37,381 nucleotides of DNA from an uncultured Faecalitalea sp. (GTDB lineage Bacteria; Bacillota_I; Bacilli_A; Erysipelotrichales; Erysipelotrichaceae), in assembly GCA_946408025.1 (NCBI GenBank), contig CAMJQJ010000010.1:1-37381 (forward strand), written 5' to 3'. Numbering within the stretch: position 1 is the first letter of the stretch; the number at the start of each line of letters is the position of its first letter. The translations under genes and the position numbers were made by a program. Shown here in pieces: positions 35,233 through 37,381 of the stretch. The notes under the pieces are model-generated. The model searched no databases, was not told the DNA's origin, and worked only from the letters and a program-made list of their open reading frames with translations.

Positions 35233-35811
35233 TTAATAGATTTTGACTGTGTAGTAAGTTGTACCACATTCTGTTTGTGACCATTCTAGTTCATAACCAG
35301 ATAAACTACCATCTCCATTTAACATGTTATCCATGAGCCTTCCTTGTGCATAGCTTGCTGCTTCCTGTTCAGTTCTGAATGCACCTTGTGGGATCGCATC
35401 ATTACATACGGGAGGAGCAGGTGTAGGTTTCTGTTCTTCACTTGGGTTTGATTCTGGTTTTTCTTGTGGAGAATCAGGAACAGGAGGCTCAACTGGAGAA
35501 CTTTTATTAGAATTTTGTGATGGTTTATTGTTTGACTTTTTATCTACCTCGCTTTCTATTGGTTTGGACTGAGAACTTGGTTGTTCATTTGAACTTGTTT
35601 TGGCTTTTGTTTGATTGCTAGTGCTTTTTTGTTTTTCTACATCCTTTGTTTCACCATCTTTCTTATCTGCATTTGTTTTAGTTTCTTTTTTGTTTGAAAT
35701 TTCTTCTTGTTTTATCACATCCTTTGTATCATTTTTTGAATTTGATTCAGGTATATTTTGGCAGCCAACAAGAAATATCATCATAAATAGACATATCACG
35801 ATTTTCTTCAT
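35233..35811 (-). CDS. Secreted lipoprotein with Ser/Lys/Pro-rich spacer
   Basis: A 192-residue lipoprotein. The signal peptide ends with lipobox LVGC (Cys17). Residues about 20-135 are a low-complexity spacer rich in Ser, Lys, Asn, Glu and Pro, including several proline-rich turns. The last 55 residues form a small compact domain with two Cys (PVCNDAIPQGAF ... QTECGTTYYTV), where a disulfide is possible. AGGAGG lies 7 nt before the ATG. It is the first gene after parB, in front of the adhesin. Surface lipoproteins at this place may prevent entry exclusion or help attachment; no specific role can be shown. Confidence 0.8.
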   Translation of the reverse strand: MKKIVICLFMMIFLVGCQNIPESNSKNDTKDVIKQEEISNKKETKTNADKKDGETKDVEKQKSTSNQTKAKTSSNEQPSSQSKPIESEVDKKSNNKPSQNSNKSSPVEPPVPDSPQEKPESNPSEEQKPTPAPPVCNDAIPQGAFRTEQEAASYAQGRLMDNMLNGDGSLSGYELEWSQTECGTTYYTVKIY

Positions 35812-36083
35812 AGATAATTCCTCCTCATGTTAGATCTAATCTTAGAATAATTATTTTTATAAAAATCAACAATTCTATGAAGTTTATATAGCTATTATTC
35901 TAGTGTAGTAAGAATAACAATATATTCTAGATATATATCTAACTAAGAAAATATTCATGAGAATTATAGTCCCTACAGGTGATTCCTTTCGGAATGTTAA
36001 GGGGGTTATAGGGGGAAAACTCAGTCACGCATGGCACAAAGAAACGTACAACCCCCAAATTACGCTGAAAAAGGCTCTATTCA
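35812..36083. other. Intergenic region ahead of the lipoprotein-adhesin operon
   Basis: This 272-bp gap has no gene. It holds the end of the parB terminator, a 14-bp palindrome TAGATATATATCTA (35928-35941), two TATTCTAG direct repeats (35896-35903 and 35923-35930), a small ATTCC/GGAAT hairpin near 35983-35995 and GGGGG/CCCCC blocks near 36001-36056. A minus-strand TATAAT lies near 35964-35969 but has no good -35 partner. It very likely contains the promoter and operators for the leftward genes. Confidence 0.5.
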
Positions 36084-36102
36084 CTAACGAATTTGAGCTT
36101 TT
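36070..36102 (-). terminator. Hairpin overlapping the parB stop codon
   Basis: AAAGCTC pairs with GAGCCTTT (one bulge) across a 17-nt loop, followed by a T-run on the minus strand. The 5' arm is made of the final parB codons. It is weaker than the other hairpins here but shows the same placement on the stop codon. Confidence 0.45.
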
Positions 36103-37031
36103 TCTTTCTTTTTTTGCCACTCACCTAACAGCTTGATGATCAGCTCTTTTTTCTGGTTAGGTGTGTAAGAACGAGGAAAATACTTGTTGATTTCCTCCAT
36201 CCTAAAACTGAGTTTTTCCTTTTGGTTTGGCTTTTCAGCCAATAACATATCCATCATGATGTCCGGACTTAATATGCCTTCTTGACTTTTTCTTTTCATT
36301 TCCTGACTTTGTGCAAGGCTTGGTGTTGCTAATGTGTTTTCAATTACATGTACAAGTTCATTTTGTTCCTTCGTTGTCAGAAATGAAAGCTCATAAGCTG
36401 GATTGAGTGCAATCGTAAAGCCATCTTCATGGATGCCATCGACCATGTCTCGCAAAGGTTTTACCAGATAGGTCAGTCGAATATAACGTTTTACTTGATT
36501 TCGACTTTCACCTGATTCTTCAGCTAATTGATCAACAGAATGTTTTGGCAACTTTGGCCCAAGTTGGGCCGAAGTTAAATCGACACGTTTTCCTTGGTGT
36601 TTCATTGCTTCTAACTTCATGCGATAGGCGAAGCCACGTTCCGTTGGCAAGATGTTTTCTCGTTGGATATTGCTATCGACCATGATGATGGTCGCTTGGT
36701 CATCATCTAGATCACGAACGATTGCATCGATTTCTTTTACACCGTTGAATTCTAGTGCGAATTTTCTTCTGTGTCCGGAAATCATTTCATAGCCGTTGCC
36801 ATCTTTGTCCGGACGAACGAGCACTGGTATCAAGATTCCATTTTCATGAACGCTGTCGATAAGCTTTTGCATCTCTTCATCTTGTCTTACATGGAAGGGA
36901 TGATTCTTAAATGCATGAATCTCATCAATTGGAATCTTCATGACTTTTTCAAGTTTTGCTTCTTGTCTTTGTTCTTCGGTAGAAAAGATTGAATCTTCAT
37001 AAGAAGGTAAGCCTAGATCGATCTTTTTCAT
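36084..37031 (-). CDS. parB: ParB/RepB/Spo0J-family partition protein
   Basis: About 315 residues from MKKIDLGLPSYEDSIFS. The N-terminal ParB nuclease-like domain shows IPIDEIHAFKNHPF, then ENGILIPVLVRP and the signature ISGHRRKFALEF (about residues 84-96). A central helix-turn-helix region (SVDQLAEESGESRNQVKRYIRL) follows, and the C-terminus is charged. It binds parS-like sites and works with ParA in segregation or maintenance of the excised element. It starts in an overlap with parA. An ATG two codons earlier (37037) has AAAGGA 4 nt upstream, so the true start is either of these. Confidence 0.92.
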   Translation of the reverse strand: MKKIDLGLPSYEDSIFSTEEQRQEAKLEKVMKIPIDEIHAFKNHPFHVRQDEEMQKLIDSVHENGILIPVLVRPDKDGNGYEMISGHRRKFALEFNGVKEIDAIVRDLDDDQATIIMVDSNIQRENILPTERGFAYRMKLEAMKHQGKRVDLTSAQLGPKLPKHSVDQLAEESGESRNQVKRYIRLTYLVKPLRDMVDGIHEDGFTIALNPAYELSFLTTKEQNELVHVIENTLATPSLAQSQEMKRKSQEGILSPDIMMDMLLAEKPNQKEKLSFRMEEINKYFPRSYTPNQKKELIIKLLGEWQKKKEKAQIR

Positions 37032-37050
37032 GTTCATCACGTCCTTTCGT

Positions 37051-37381
37051 CTATCTTTCAAGGCTTCCCTTGTTCTTTATCTTCTGTGAACGAACAATCT
37101 CTTTTGTTAGACTTTCATAAGCCTTGGCAACATTACTGTCTTTTGCGTGTTCAAATACACTTTTACCAACCACCGTTGCTTCAGCTGCTTTTACTCCTAT
37201 GGGAATGATCGTATCAAATACATTGATGTGATTTCCAAAGTTTTCTCGTAGTGTATCTGCAGTACTTTTTGCTAGATTTGTCTGCATGTTGGCTAGAGTG
37301 ATAGCAACCCCTAATACCTTAATACGTGGATTGATTTGGTGCTGAACCTTGTTAATTGTTCCAAGTAGTTTTGTCATTCCT
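37051..37381 (-). CDS. parA: ParA-family ATPase, C-terminal part, cut by the window edge
   Basis: The last roughly 110 residues of a ParA/Soj-type ATPase. LLGTINKVQHQINPRIKVLGVAIT is the usual segment after the Walker B strand, and IPIGVKAAEATVVGKSVFEH corresponds to the late region where ParA proteins have P....EA...G.S. The N-terminus with Walker A lies outside the window; the frame is open to the right edge. It is followed directly by parB with overlap, the normal parAB order. Confidence 0.88.
   Translation of the reverse strand, partial: GMTKLLGTINKVQHQINPRIKVLGVAITLANMQTNLAKSTADTLRENFGNHINVFDTIIPIGVKAAEATVVGKSVFEHAKDSNVAKAYESLTKEIVRSQKIKNKGSLER

Noticed and set aside
35171..35267. Longer N-terminal extension of the adhesin overlapping the lipoprotein gene
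   Set aside because: The extension runs through the terminator, lacks a ribosome site, and would bury the signal peptide; the start at 35171 has AAGGAG and begins directly with the signal peptide.
1..37381. CRISPR arrays, tRNA or rRNA genes
   Set aside because: No regularly spaced repeats of CRISPR type, no cloverleaf-like segments or rRNA stretches noticed on either strand; by eye only, so a small RNA could be missed.

Overview
The window is about 37.4 kb of AT-rich DNA carrying most of the conserved backbone of an integrative conjugative element (ICE) of the Tn1549/CTn type found in gut Bacillota. Low GC, strong AAAGGAGG-type ribosome sites, the MobP relaxase, the Maff2-type small protein, DUF3801/PcfB, DUF4314, DpnD/PcfM, the roughly 2600-residue methylase-helicase and the IPxTG surface protein all point that way. 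An Erysipelotrichia- or Clostridia-like host is my best guess but cannot be proven from the sequence. No integrase, excisionase, att site, rRNA or tRNA is visible, so neither end of the element is shown.

Almost every gene is on the minus strand, so the functional order runs right to left. From the right edge: partial ParA and ParB (37381-36084); a lipoprotein and a 1717-residue thioester/Cna-B wall-anchored adhesin (35811-30018); four small overlapping accessory genes (30028-28111); a resistance cargo block with an Lsa-type ABC-F gene behind its own promoter and a leader-peptide attenuator (28075-26358) and a RhuM-family gene with its own promoter (26247-25198); the giant ArdC-like/methylase/SNF2 helicase (25120-17177); primase-like Toprim genes and small ICE genes (17162-15214); a candidate oriT (about 15161-15213); MobC, MobP relaxase, PcfB, an ArdC-like protein, VirD4 coupling ATPase, Maff2 and VirB6 (15132-8744).

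A second cargo block sits inside the type IV secretion operon, between virB6 and the PrgI/VirB4/CwlT genes (8711-4911). It holds (i) a three-gene unit of an AbiEi-like winged-helix regulator, a short inorganic pyrophosphatase and an AbiEii-like nucleotidyltransferase, preceded by a four-half-site symmetric operator, and (ii) an sdpRI-like ArsR repressor plus SdpI immunity pair, with two 24-bp palindromes bracketing its promoter. The transfer operon then resumes with PrgI, VirB4 and a lysozyme/CHAP hydrolase. At the left edge a plus-strand gene of unknown function converges on it.

The genes work together as follows: MobC and MobP nick oriT, PcfB and VirD4 deliver the relaxosome, VirB4, VirB6, PrgI, Maff2 and CwlT form the channel and open the wall, the surface adhesin probably promotes contact, and the methylase-helicase and Toprim proteins probably process or protect transferred DNA. 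The most notable features are the nucleotidyltransferase-pyrophosphatase pairing, the ABC-F attenuator, and a chain of terminator-like hairpins on or near stop codons throughout what otherwise looks like one long operon.
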